Positions 1-9,916 are shown, numbered from the stretch's first letter. The stretch: DNA of 64,000 bases from Leguminivora glycinivorella (GCF_023078275.1 NC_062979.1:16721848-16785847), one strand, 5' to 3'. Translations and numbers: made by a program. Notes: a model not told the origin generated them from the sequence alone.

Positions 1-140
1 CTACAGCACCTGGGGTTCATTTCTCGAAGCTACAAGTTACAATTTACAAGTGGTAGTCAATGTCTATGACAAGTTGGAAAGAGACTTCCCGCTAGTAACT
101 TGTAACTTTCAGTTTTGAGAAATGGTCCACTGGTTCTCAG
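1..140. repeat. Short inverted-repeat (MITE-like) element
   Basis: Two halves of this stretch are imperfect reverse complements: TTCTCGAAGCTACAAGTTAC near 20-45 and GTAACTTGTAACTTTCAG near 97-120, followed by TTTTGAGAAATGG. This is the form of a small non-autonomous inverted-repeat element. It has no coding capacity. The left end may be cut by the window edge. Confidence 0.5.
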
Positions 141-435
141 TTGTTGAGTACATGAGTACCCACGCCAGCGGACTTCAAGTAGTGCAATCATTTTTCGTTG
201 CTGAACGGAGCAGAAAACCATTTCTCTGTCGCTGTTAATACGCAAAAAATGGGCATTAAGATGACAGCTGTCTCGTACCCAAGCGTTATGAAGAATATTA
301 TAAGCTGCACGTCTTTCGAAACGCACATACCACCTGCGCCCAGCTCCAACGTAGGTAATATTATGGATACATTTACCAATTCGATTGCATGTTATGTGTA
401 ACTTGAAGGCGACTCCAGTCGACGTATATCCTCCT

Positions 436-558
436 GCACGGGAAGCATGGTCGCGCGATAGACGATAAAATAGCAGGCCGTCCCTATCGCACTATTTGTA
501 AGTGCGATAGGGACGGCCTGATATTTTATCGTCTATCGCGCGACCATGCTTCCCGTGC
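436..558. repeat. Near-perfect hairpin, ~56-bp arms
   Basis: Arms 436-491 and 503-558 are reverse complements with about one mismatch, separated by roughly 11 bases. The arms begin GCACGGGAAGCATGGTCGCG and the centre is CTATCGCAC / GTGCGATAG. Such a clean palindrome points to a young foldback MITE rather than chance. No protein is encoded. Confidence 0.8.
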
Positions 559-668
559 TGGGTGATATGACGATTCTTCAAACAAAAACAAATCCGACCT
601 ATATTGTATTTAGAGATAATTTCTGTCTAAGTTCGAATTTTCCATATATTTTTTCATTAAATGTAAAG

Positions 669-687
669 TTTATTAGGTATTTTTATT
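669..687 (-). promoter_or_regulatory. Candidate polyadenylation signals of the host coiled-coil gene
   Basis: Two AATAAA hexamers on the minus strand (reverse of 669-674 and 682-687) lie 62-80 bases beyond the stop codon of the last exon at 749. They fit the 3' end of the minus-strand host gene. The region is AT-rich, so chance matches are possible. Confidence 0.45.
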
Positions 688-748
688 TCGTATTATTTAT
701 GAAGGACAAAAAATAATGTATTAGACATAGATTTAACAATGCAAATAT

Positions 749-863
749 TTACGGTGAAGTACTAAAATAAGAATCCCTTTTCTTCAGATCATTCACTTTC
801 TGTCGAAGATCTTCGCAATTTTTCGTAAACAATTTCAGTTTCTCTACTAACTCCATTTTTCCC
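749..863 (-). CDS. Terminal exon of host coiled-coil protein gene (exon F)
   Basis: Minus-strand exon preceded by a good acceptor (polypyrimidine run ending TTTTTACAG at 864-872). The first base completes a codon left split by the exon at 9917-10071, and the frame then stays open for 37 codons to a TAA at 749-751. The peptide is rich in Lys, Glu and Leu with heptad spacing (MELVEKLKLFTKNC, then EDLRQKVNDLKKRD) and ends in a short STSP tail, so it reads as the end of a coiled coil. AATAAA signals follow downstream. No mobile-element signature is present. The gene's identity is not recognised. Splice sites and phase are seen directly; assignment to the same gene as the other exons is inferred from phase and composition. 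Confidence 0.65.
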
Positions 864-944
864 CTGTAAAAATAGACATATGAACAAAATTTATACAATA
901 TCATTGAAAACTGTTTGTACTAGGTATATATAGTCAGAGAAATA

Positions 945-1858
945 GGTTTAGGCCCATGACTACATATTCCCAATCCTACAGATTCTCTAATCTAGAGAGT
1001 CCCAATTTAACAGATAACCAATTATACAGATTCCCAATTCAACAGATAACCAATTACACAGGTTCCCAATTTAAGAGATAACCAATTATACAAATTCCCA
1101 CTTCCACAGATTCTCTATAATACGGATTCCCAATTTAACAGATAACCAATTATACAGGTTCCCAGTTCTATATATTCTTTATTCCACAGTTTCTTATCTC
1201 TAAAGTTTCCCAATTATACAAATTCCTAACTGCACAGATTCTTTAGTTTATTTATTATCTATTATAAAACAGAGCCGCTTTCTTTGTAGTCAGATGAAAA
1301 ACTTTGGTTAAATTTTTAAATTCTACAGATTAGCATCCTTCAAAATGACAGCCAGTAATTATATTCATCTAAACTAAAGAAACAGTTTTTATCTAATTTG
1401 ATACAACATACTCAAATAACATATCATATTTTTATGATGCTATTATAATATTTAACAATATTGTATAAATATATGTATTAAGTAAGAGTAAAATTGAAAA
1501 AAATAGTATACATATTTTCAAATATGGCCGTACTAATAGTACTTACGTATAATCTGTAGAATTGGGAATCTGTAGGACTGGAATTCTATTGTACTGGGAA
1601 TCTGTAGAATTGGGAGTTTATGGAAATGGGAGTCTGTATAATTACGAATATGTTGAATTAAAATTTTGTAGAATACTAATTATGTAGAATTGTGAATGTG
1701 TAGAATAAAGATTCTGTAAAATTTAAATTATGTAAAATTGGGAATCTGTAGAATTGTGAATATGTAGAATCAAGATTCTGTAAAATTTAAATTATGTAGA
1801 ATTGGGAGTCTGTAGAGATAGAAATCTGTAATACAAATCTGTAGAACTGGGCCTAAAC
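945..1858. repeat. Large foldback element with degenerate short tandem repeats in both arms
   Basis: The outer ends match as reverse complements: GGTTTAGGCCCA near 944-957 and TGGGCCTAAACCC near 1846-1859. The left arm (about 970-1260) repeats ACAGATTCCCAATT and ACAGATAACCAATTA. The right arm (about 1545-1850) repeats the complement, GAATTGGGAATCTGTA. The central 280 bases or so are AT-rich and not obviously palindromic. This is a foldback-type non-autonomous element whose arms grew by amplifying a motif of about 14-16 bases. Confidence 0.7.
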
Positions 1859-1949
1859 CCAAAAATACGGAAGATATAATATTATGAAAAACCAAACTGA
1901 CGGAACTTTATTGGAGCATTCTCCTTGCACTACGCGTATTACCTTTACC

Positions 1950-2108
1950 TACATATCGTCACTACTTTTAAAAAAACTTGTATCTTCGTCTGTCAATGAA
2001 AAGAAAATTGTAGTAAGTGTGTATGGAATGAATATAGACTTACTGCGTTTTAACTTTGAGAAGCAGCGTGAGATACGACATTTTTTTTAAAAGTAGTGAC
2101 GATATGTA
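1950..2108. repeat. Terminal-inverted-repeat MITE, copy A
   Basis: Starts TACATATCGTCACTACTTTT and ends AAAAGTAGTGACGATATGTA, so the terminal inverted repeats are about 20-35 bp. The interior (TGTATCTTCGTCTGTCAATG, then GACTTACTGCGTTTTAACTT) is shared with a second copy at 10802-10957. No coding capacity. Confidence 0.75.
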
Positions 2109-2129
2109 CCTACTGTAAAACATCCATAG

Positions 2130-2235
2130 TAATATTATAAATTGGAAAATGTGTGTGTCTGTTTGTCCGTCTTTCAATGCAAAACGGAGCGACGAATTGA
2201 CGTGATTTTTAACACGCTTTTATTAGGTCGTCGTG
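2130..2235 (+). repeat. Fragment of a lepidopteran interspersed repeat (TAATATTATAAA type)
   Basis: The sequence AGTAATATTATAAATTGG followed by GTGTGTGTCTGTTTGTCCG and an AAACGGAGCGACGAATTGAC block matches the left part of the longer copy at 8327-8690. Only the 5' part is present here. Confidence 0.55.
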
Positions 2236-2419
2236 TATGTAACTATGTAATGGAATCTGCGAAGGCTAATTTAACCATCTTCCAAGGATCGTAGCGTAAT
2301 GAAAATTGGCAGCTATATGTAGTTCCGATGACAATACAATAATATGGTACTGTTGAGCTGATCTGATGATGGAGTCGGAAGATATGAACTGGAACTACAT
2401 GATGGAACATCGTATCATA

Positions 2420-2924
2420 TAACACTTTAAGTTCTCGCGCTTTGTACACATATTTAAAGTCACACACAGGTCGAACGCGATTAACGAAACGAATCACTGG
2501 ATTGAGCTACACAAACCCAAAGTTCTTTCCACCGAGCGACACTATTATCCCCGGATTGTGAGGGAGGCGATCGAAATTAAAAAATATCCTAAAAACTTTA
2601 ACAGGGAAGACGGGTATAGATTATCGCCAACATGGGGACCAGTGATTCAAATGTTCAAACCAAAAGATCTATCTTCGGACCAGTGCGCGGATGTTGTGAG
2701 TGCTGTGTGTCGTGCGGTGGGAAATAAACAATAACTAAAAGCGGGTAGATTATATTTATTTGTCTACCCCGAACATTTATATAAATTAATATCGGGTAGT
2801 TTTGTGTTGTTTACATCTCCGGTGACACTTTGCTGGGACGTCAGTCTTCCGCGACCACGGCCAGTGCAACCTGGCCGAAACGTTGGGAAAAAAGGTAAAA
2901 ATAATGTTAATTAATCGCGTTCGA
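2420..2924 (+). mobile_element. 5'-truncated Penelope-like retroelement (3' end) with 12-bp target duplication
   Basis: The insert is bounded by CATCGTATCATA at 2408-2419 and 2925-2936, an exact 12-bp direct repeat of satellite sequence, so it landed inside a 120-bp satellite unit. It holds the end of a Penelope-like ORF and then a 3' terminal region. That region includes a GGCCAG / CTGGCC hairpin followed by GAAACGTTGGG near 2858-2887, typical of Penelope-like terminal repeats. Identification rests on the GIY-YIG-region motif described in the CDS entry. Confidence 0.75.
2459..2734 (+). pseudogene. Penelope-like element C-terminal (GIY-YIG endonuclease region) fragment
   Basis: An open frame ending at TAA 2732-2734 contains IVREAIEIKKYP followed by KNFNREDGYRLSPTW. 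This arrangement (a basic RE-x-IEI helix followed by NFNRE-DG and a Trp) is characteristic of the end of the GIY-YIG nuclease domain of Penelope-like elements. That nuclease nicks target DNA to prime reverse transcription. The reverse transcriptase and the start of the nuclease are missing, so this piece is dead. Family assignment is from recognised motif order. Confidence 0.75.
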
Positions 2925-3640
2925 CATCGTATCATAGCCGTTTTTGGGTTTCTTAGAAAAGTCTTGTAATGAACTTTGACTACAATTAGGTTTCAAGGTC
3001 TGATGATGAAGCCGAAAGATATGAACTGGAACTACATGATGGAACATCGTATCATAGCTGTTTTTGGGTTTCTTAGAAAAGTCTTGTAATGAACTTTGAC
3101 TACGATTAGGTTTCAAGGTCTGATGATGGAGCCGGAAGATATGAACTGGAACTACATGATGGAACATCGTATCATAGCTGTTTTTGGGCTTCTTAGGAAA
3201 GTCTTGTAATGAACTTTGACTACAATTAGGTTTCAAGGTCTGATGATGGAGCCGGAAGATATGAGCTGGAACTACATGATGGAACATCGTGTCATAGCTG
3301 TTTTTGGGCTTCTTAGAAAAGTCTTGTAATGAACTTTGACTACGATTAGGTTTCAAGGTCTGATGATGGAGCCGGAAGATATGAACTGGAACTACAAGAT
3401 GGAACATCGTATCATAGCTGTTTTTGGGCTTCTTAGAAAAGTCTTGTAATGAACTTTGACTACGATTAGGTTTCAAGGTCTGATGATGGAGCCGGAAGAT
3501 ATGAACTGGAACTACATGATGGAACATCGTATCATAGCTGTTTTTGGGCTTCTTAGAAAAGTCTTGTAATGAACTATGACTACGATTAGGTTTCAAGGCC
3601 TGATGATGGTGCTGGAAGATAAGAACAGAAAAAGGGGGGG

Positions 3641-6600
3641 GCTCGAGGGGGAAGCATGAAAGAAAGATCAACGTAGTATTTAAAAAAAGTTGGGTTAGCG
3701 TTTTCTTGTGACCTTTCAGAGCAAACAAAGGGGGGCTCGGGGGGCGAAGCCCCCCGCAAGAAAGAAAGATCAACGTAGTATTTAAGATAAGTTGGGTTAG
3801 CTTTTTCTTGTGACCTTTAAAAGCAAACAAAGGGGGGCTCGGGGGGCGAAGCCCCCCTCATAAAAGAAAGATTAACGTAGTATTTAAAATAAGTTGGGAT
3901 AGCGTTTTCTTGTGACCTTTCAGAGCAAACAAAGGGGGCTCGGGGGCGAAGCCCCCGCATGAAAGAAAGATCAACGTAGTATTTAAGATAAGTTGGGTTA
4001 GCGTTTTCTTGTGACCTTTAAGAGCAAACAAAGCGGGGCTCGGGGGGCGAAGCCCCCCGCATAAAAGAAAGATTAACGTAGTATTTAAAATAAGTTGGGA
4101 TAGCGTATTCTTGTGACCTTTCAGAGCAAACAAAGGGGGGCTCGGGGGGCGAAGTCCCCCGCATGAAAGAAAGATCAACGTAGTATTTAAGATAAGTTGG
4201 GTTAGCGTTTTTTTGTGACCTTTAAGAGCAAACAAAGGGGGGCTCGGGGGGCGAAGCCCCCGCATAAAAGAAAGATTAACGTAGTATTTAAAATAAGTTG
4301 GGATAGCGTTTTCTTGTGACCTTTCAGAGCAAACAAAGGGGGGCTCGGGGGGCGAATTCTCCCCGCATGAAAGAAAGATCAACGTAGTATTTAAGATAAG
4401 TTGGGTTAGCGTTTTCTTGTGACCTTTAAGAGCAAACAAAGGGGGGCTCGGGGGGCGAGGCCCCCCGCATAAAAGAAAGATCAACGTTGTATTTAAAATA
4501 AGTTGGGTTAAGTTTTCTTGTGATCCTTAAGAGTAAAGCAAAGGAGGCCTCGGGGGGCGAAGCCCCTCGCAAGAAAGAAAGATCAACGAAGTATTTAGAA
4601 TAATCTGGGTTAGCGTTTTCTTGTGACCTTTAAGAGCAAACAAAGGGGGGCTCGGGGGGCGAAGCCCCCGCATGAAAGAAAGATCAACGTAGTATTTAAG
4701 ATCAGTTGGGTTAGCGTTTTCTTGTGACCTTTAAGAGCAAACAAAGGGGGCTCGGGGGCGAAGCCCCCGCATAAAATAAAGATTAACGTAGTATTTAAAA
4801 TAAGTTGGGTTAGTGTTTTCTTGTGACCTTTCAGAGCAAACAAAGGGGGGCTCGGGGGGCGAAGCCCCCCGCATGAAAGAAAGATCAACGTAGTATTTAA
4901 GATAAGTTGGGTTAGCGTTTTCTTGTGAACTTTAAGAGCAAACAAAGGGGGGCTCGGGGGGCGAAGCCCCCGCATAAAAGAAAGATTAACGTAGTATTTA
5001 AAATAAGTTGGGATAGCGTATTCTTGTGACCTTTCAGAGCAAACAAAGGGGGGCTCGGGGGGCGAAGTCCCCCGCATGAAAGAAAGATCAACGTAGTATT
5101 TAAGATAAGTTGGGTTAGCGTTTTTTGTGACCTTTAAGAGCAAACAAAGGGGGCTCGGGGGCGAAGCCCCCGCATAAAAGAAAGATTAACGTAGTATTTA
5201 AAATAAGTTGGGATAGCGTTTTCTTGTGACCTTTCAGAGCAAACAAAGGGGGGCTCGGGGGGCGAATTCTCCCCGCATGAAAGAAAGATCAACGTAGTAT
5301 TTAAGATAAGTTGGGTTAGCGTTTTCTTGTGACCTTTAAGAGCAAACAAAGGGGGCTCGGGGGCGAAGCCCCCGCATAAAAGAAAGATTAACGTAGTATT
5401 TAAAATAAGTTGGGATAGCGTTTTCTTGTGACCTTTCAGAGCAAACAAAGGGGGCTCGGGGGCGAGGCCCCCGCATAAAAGAAAGATCAACGTTGTATTT
5501 AAAATAAGTTGGGTTAAGTTTTCTTGTGATCCTTAAGAGTAAAGCAAAGGAGGCCTCGGGGGCGAAGCCCTCGCAAGAAAGAAAGATCAACGAAGTATTT
5601 AGAATAATCTGGGTTAGCGTTTTCTTGTGACCTTTAAGAGCAAACAAAGGGGGCTCGGGGGCGAAGCCCCCGCATGAAAGAAAGATCAACGTAGTATTTA
5701 AGATCAGTTGGGTTAGCGTTTTCTTGTGACCTTTAAGAGCAAACAAAGGGGGCTCGGGGGCGAAGCCCCCGCATAAAATAAAGATTAACGTAGTATTTAA
5801 AATAAGTTGGGTTAGCGTTTTCTTGTGACCTTTAAGAGCAAACAAAGGGGGCTCGGGGGCGAAGCCCCCGCATGAAAGAAAGATCAACGTAGTATTTAGA
5901 TTAAATTGGTTTAGCGTTTTCTTGTGACCTTTCAGAGCAAACAAAGGGGGGCTCGGGGGGCGAAGCCCCCCGCATGAAAGAAAGATCAACGTAGTATTTA
6001 GAATAAGTTGGGTTAGCGTTTTCTTGTGACTTTTAAGAGCAAACAAAGGGGGGCTCGGGGGGCGAAGCACCCCGCATAAAAGAAAGATTAACGTAGTATT
6101 TAAAATAAGTTGGGTTAGCGTTTTCTTGTGACATTTCAGAGCAAACAAAGGGGGGCTCGGGGGGCGAAGCCCCCCGCATAAAAAAAAAAAGATCAACGTT
6201 GTATTTAAAATAAGTTGGGTTAATGTTTTCTTGTGACCTTTAAGAGCAAACAAAGGGGGGCTCGGGGGGCGAAGCCCCCCGCATGAAAGAAAGATCAACG
6301 TAGTATTTAGAATAAATTGGTTTAGCGTTTTCTTGTGACCTTTAAGAGCAAACAAAGGTGGGCTCGGGGGGCGAAGCCCCCCGCATGAAAGAAAGATCAA
6401 CGTAGTATTTAAGATAAGTTGGGTTAGCGTTTTCTTGTGAACTTTAAGAGCAAACAAAGGGGGGCTCGGGGGGCGAAGCCCCCCGCATAAAAGAAAGATT
6501 AATGTAGTATTTAAAATAAGTTGGGACAGCGTTTTCTTGTGACCTTTCAGAGCAAACAAAGGGGGGCTCGGGGGGCGAAGCCCCCCGCATAAAAGAAAGA

Positions 6601-7230
6601 TCAACGTTGTATTTAAAATAAGTTGGGTTAAGGTTTTCTTGTGATGCATAGGTCGCAGACGTGCCGCTCACGAGCGGAACCTGCCACCCTAAAGACAGCC
6701 AGCGGGCGAGGGATGCATGAGAGCGCCCCCGCCCAATACGCTGGCTCTCGAGTTGGAGAGTGCGACCCTTGTGTCCAGGAAGCGCTCCCACAGTGAGGAC
6801 CGGTCGGCTCATGGCCCGACCTGCGAGGGATTCTGATCCAGGATGGCCGCTGCGGGGCCGCGGATGGACACCGTGGGGTTTAGTGGGTAGGGGGGACTCT
6901 TTACAGCCTCGAGCCCCACATAACCGACCGGGTCGCCCACCACCTCAGACCCGGCGGTGTGCGTAAACGCATTCCCCACGAAAAAAAACAAAAAAAAAAA
7001 GTTTTCTTGTGATCCTTAAGAGCAAACAAAGGGGGGCTCGGGGGGCGAAGCCCCCCGCATAAAAGAAAGAAAAACGTAGTATTTATAATAAGTTGGGTTA
7101 GCGTTTTCTTGTTACCTTTCAGAGCAAACAAAGGGGGACTCGGGGGGCGAAGCCGGGCATAAAAGAAAGATCAACGTTGTATTTAAAATAAGTTGGGTAA
7201 TGGTTTTCCTGTGACCCTTAAGAGCAAATA
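3641..7230. repeat. 102-bp G-rich satellite array with alternating subtypes
   Basis: Roughly 30 or more tandem units of about 102 bp (99-104, varying mainly in G and C tract length) run from about 3641 to 6632 and resume at 7001-7230 after a retrotransposon insertion. Each unit contains a run of G6, CTC, G6, CGAAG, C6, which can fold into a strong hairpin or a G-quadruplex on one strand, followed by an AT-rich part (ATCAACGTAGTATTTAAG). Two subtypes often alternate: GATCAACG with GGGTTAGCG, and GATTAACG with GGGATAGCG, giving a dimeric order of about 204 bp. Marker variants (GCGAATTCTCCCC at about 4352 and 5262; GGAGGCCTCGG at about 4543 and 5549) show block duplication of about 0.9-1 kb. Long minus-strand open frames exist only because 102 is divisible by three. 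Confidence 0.92.
6646..7000 (+). mobile_element. 5'-truncated non-LTR retrotransposon 3' end inserted in satellite
   Basis: A 355-bp GC-rich block unlike its surroundings interrupts the satellite. It is flanked by a perfect 13-bp direct repeat, GTTTTCTTGTGAT (6633-6645 and 7001-7013), and ends in an A-rich tail (6981-7000). These are the marks of target-primed reverse transcription. The GC-rich 3' untranslated sequence, with GAGCCCCACATAACCGACC and CCCAGACCCGG-like words, resembles 3' ends of insect R1-clade elements, but that clade is from memory of style and not proven. No complete ORF is present. Confidence 0.85.
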
Positions 7231-7439
7231 AAGGGGGTCTATCTTTTACGGATAACTTACTAGGTATAAACATTTTTATGATAATACCGTAATAAGAAGG
7301 TAGCCGCTGGTGATTATTAAGTAGCTTAAATTAAATTAGCAATAAGTACACGTCCACAAATGGCATGTAAAATCCGCCTACTTGAAATAAATTTATGTAT
7401 AAATGTTAAAAGTATTTCATTATTAATGACTAAAAAGTA

Positions 7440-8204
7440 TAAAATAAATTAATAGTTTAAAAAACACTATAAAACACGCTTTTATAAATGCACGTAAAAG
7501 CCAAAAATAAATTATGGATCGTTCAAGTTGTCTCTATTTGTGAGCTGAAGTTTAAAAACTATGTGCTTTTAATTATAATATTTGATTGTAAAAGCGTGGG
7601 GCGCTGGAACAGGAAAGACTTTCTTGTAAACAAATACTAATCCGAACTTTCTGGCGAATGAAGTTGCATAAGAACATAACGTTTACATATGCCGCCTAAG
7701 GGTTACCAAAAAGAACCAAAGATATCTCGTCCACGAACAAGAACTCTGCATCCTGTCACTGTAGACACTTTCCCCTTTTGTACTTTGATTACCGGAAAAA
7801 AGCGGCGTTCTAAGTGTCGGTGACTGTCGACTCTCCTCGCTACTAGCGCATATTTTGTCTGAGTTCGACAAACTGGTACCTACTTTGAACACTGACTTTT
7901 AATTGATTTGACTGTTTAATGTAGAACCTACTAGTCATGCTGCAACTCCAGTTAGCGCGTCAATCTGTGTAACCTTCTTCCCGTAGCATAGCATAATTTG
8001 ATTTAACAGCAAGTTATACAAAAAGTCTTTCCTGTTCCAGCGCCCCACGCTTTTACAATCAAATATTATAATTAAAAGCACATAGTTTTTAAACTTCAGC
8101 TCACAAATAGAGACAACTTGAACGATCCATAATTTATTTTTGGCTTTTACGTGCATTTATAAAAGCGTGTTTTATAGTGTTTTTTAAACTATTAATTTAT
8201 TTTA
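7440..8204. mobile_element. Non-autonomous DNA element with ~180-bp terminal inverted repeats
   Basis: Left arm 7440-7625 and right arm about 8018-8204 are near-exact reverse complements (TAATAGTTTAAAAAACACTA at the left end; TAGTGTTTTTTAAACTATTA at the right end). The interior of about 390 bp has no convincing ORF. I found no certain target duplication. Superfamily unknown. Confidence 0.8.
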
Positions 8205-8326
8205 AGTGAAGATAATTGAAGAGATGGAGAGTGACATAGGCTACTTTTTGTGTCTTGGTACTGACGCATTACAATAAAACCCTGAGGGTTATTTACATAA
8301 CCTCATCCTGTGTACCTCATTTTTAA

Positions 8327-8690
8327 ATTCATACTAATATTATAAATCGGAAAGTGTGTGTGTCTGTTGGTTTGTCCTTCTTTCACGGCAAAACGGAGCG
8401 AGGAATTGACGTGACTTTTTAGACCGTTTTCACATTATCCGATCCGATATCGGATGTCAGAAGGATTTCAATGGAAAAAATCTAAGATGGCGCCTGTAAT
8501 GTATTGGATATCGGTCCGACATCCGATATCGGATCGGATAATGTGAAAACGCACTTAAGTGGAGATAGTTGAAGGGAACTCTTTGTCTCTTTCTAACCCC
8601 CTACTTCCCTAAAATGGGGGGTGGAAGTTTGTGTGGAGCATTCCCGCAATTTTCGAATTTTACGCGAGCGGAGCAGCGGGCAAAAGCTAG
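8327..8690 (+). repeat. Lepidopteran interspersed repeat with a nested MITE
   Basis: Begins ATACTAATATTATAAATCGG and ends GCGGGCAAAAGCTAGTA, the usual two ends of a very common lepidopteran repeat. The ending CTAG followed by T could fit a Helitron-type end, but I cannot confirm this. The middle is interrupted by the palindromic element at 8425-8551. Confidence 0.6.
8425..8551. repeat. Palindromic MITE (CGTTTTCACATTATCCGATC ends)
   Basis: The termini CGTTTTCACATTATCCGATC and GATCGGATAATGTGAAAACG are exact inverted repeats extended by CGATATCGGATGTC. The 127-bp element sits inside the interspersed repeat at 8327-8690, so it is the younger insertion. Confidence 0.85.
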
Positions 8691-9126
8691 TAACATATAA
8701 TTTATTCTTCCACAGACTAAGCGGTAAGCTCAATAAGGCTTATGTTGTGTTGTGTGTGTATAAAATAACTCCAAATTCAAACCTTGAGTGTACTTTTCTT
8801 ACACTTGAAATTGAACGGAATTCATTATATATCATGTGACAGCCGGAGCGCACGTAAAACGTTCTAATAGTAATAATCTCTTCCCTTTCCAGCATTATTC
8901 TTCCTCACAGAGAACCTCCTATAGAGTAGAAATCTTGTATATTTTGTTCGCGATACGAGTCACCAGTGTTTGGGGTGCGAGGAGCGGGCGGGGAATGTGT
9001 TAAGCGCGCTGTGATTGGCCGTTTCAAGGACGGCGGGCAGTCGCGCCAGATGAAAAGGGACAGAAGTATGACTGTCCCTCTACTGACGCGTAAGTGGCCA
9101 ATGTAAGTTGACCTATGCCGGCTCTG

Positions 9127-9161
9127 AATCTTATACTATTAAACGAGCAATTCTTGTATAT

Positions 9162-9200
<39 letters not shown>

Positions 9201-9592
9201 TATATACCGACGATCTCGGAAACCGCTCTAACGATTTCGCTGAAATTTGTTTTGTGGGGGTTTTCGGGGTGAAAAATCGATCTAGCGTAGCCTTAGATCC
9301 CGGAAAACGCGAATTTTCGAGTTTTCTTGAGTTTTTCTTTCGCATTTGTAAACGTAAAATATGGTCCTTAATTTTGCCGCGCGCGCATCGATTCCGCGTA
9401 GCTCAGTCGCACGAGGTCGGTCTAATGTACGCAGATAGATCGTAGGTGTCAGGGTTTCGAATCCCGGCCAGAAATTAAGTTTTTGTTTTTTGTCTTTTTT
9501 TTTGTTTTTGTATTTATAAGAGTTTTTTTTATCTAAAGACGTGATATATTAAAATAGAACCGAGCGAAGCTCGGTCGCCCAGATATTAAATT
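9127..9592 (+). mobile_element. tRNA-headed SINE-like repeat, copy 1
   Basis: A second copy lies inverted at 43497-43940. The shared order is: AAACGAGCAATTCTTGTATA, a TTTA microsatellite (longer here, about ten units, than in the other copy), a unique segment, a tRNA-like block with an A box (CGTAGCTCAGTCG) and B box (GGGTTTCGAATCCCGG) at about 9394-9470, T-rich sequence, and the ending ACCGAGCGAAGCTCGGTCGC. Internal pol III boxes suggest a tRNA-derived SINE, though the tRNA part is internal rather than at the 5' end. Bounds are from comparison of the two copies. Confidence 0.7.
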
Positions 9593-9916
9593 ATTAATAT
9601 GACTTATTTGTGGAATGTAATGCCGTCTGTTTTTAAATTTGAGCTTCTTGTTACCTTTCCACACCATTTCACACTACAGGTGGACATCTTTAAGGCATCA
9701 AAATACCCTTTTCCAATTTTTTAGTGCGAAAAACACGCGCTGCTTTCGGGTCTGTTACTTGGTCGATACTGATCGGGCACGGCGAGCGCCCGCGCTTATA
9801 TCAGTGCAAATACTAGGAAGGCTGGCGACCGCGAGTCGTCTTGTAATGGATGTCTATAGGGGTTGGTCTGTGTTCTTCCTGAACATTTTCTATAATGTAT
9901 TGAGATTTGAACTCAC

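Larger units (their letters stand above)
2345..3640. repeat. 120-bp satellite array, interrupted by a Penelope-like insertion
   Basis: From 2925 to about 3640 a 120-bp unit is repeated about six times. The word ATCATAGCTGTTTTTGGG recurs at exact 120-base steps (about 3052, 3172, 3292, 3412, 3532). A further partial unit at 2345-2419 lies left of the Penelope-like insertion. Copies differ by only a few bases. Because 120 is 40 codons, the minus strand shows a long open frame, which I regard as a by-product of unit length and not a gene. At the right end the array abuts the 102-bp satellite directly. Confidence 0.85.

Noticed and set aside
2355..3640. Hammerhead ribozyme in the 120-bp satellite (CTGATGATG...GCCGAAAG)
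   Set aside because: Core-like words exist in one copy, but the stem II bases between them cannot pair and other copies lose the GAAA.
2907..6649. Long minus-strand ORFs (over 300 and 437 codons) over the satellites
   Set aside because: They follow the tandem unit lengths exactly (120 and 102 bases, both divisible by three), extend through several overlapping frames, and have no domain. Treated as by-products of the arrays.
3641..7230. CRISPR array
   Set aside because: Repeats are contiguous 102-bp units without unique spacers, in animal nuclear DNA.
9394..9470. tRNA gene in the SINE-like repeat
   Set aside because: A and B boxes are visible, but no proper anticodon stem-loop; the same block recurs at 43497-43940 as part of a repeat.
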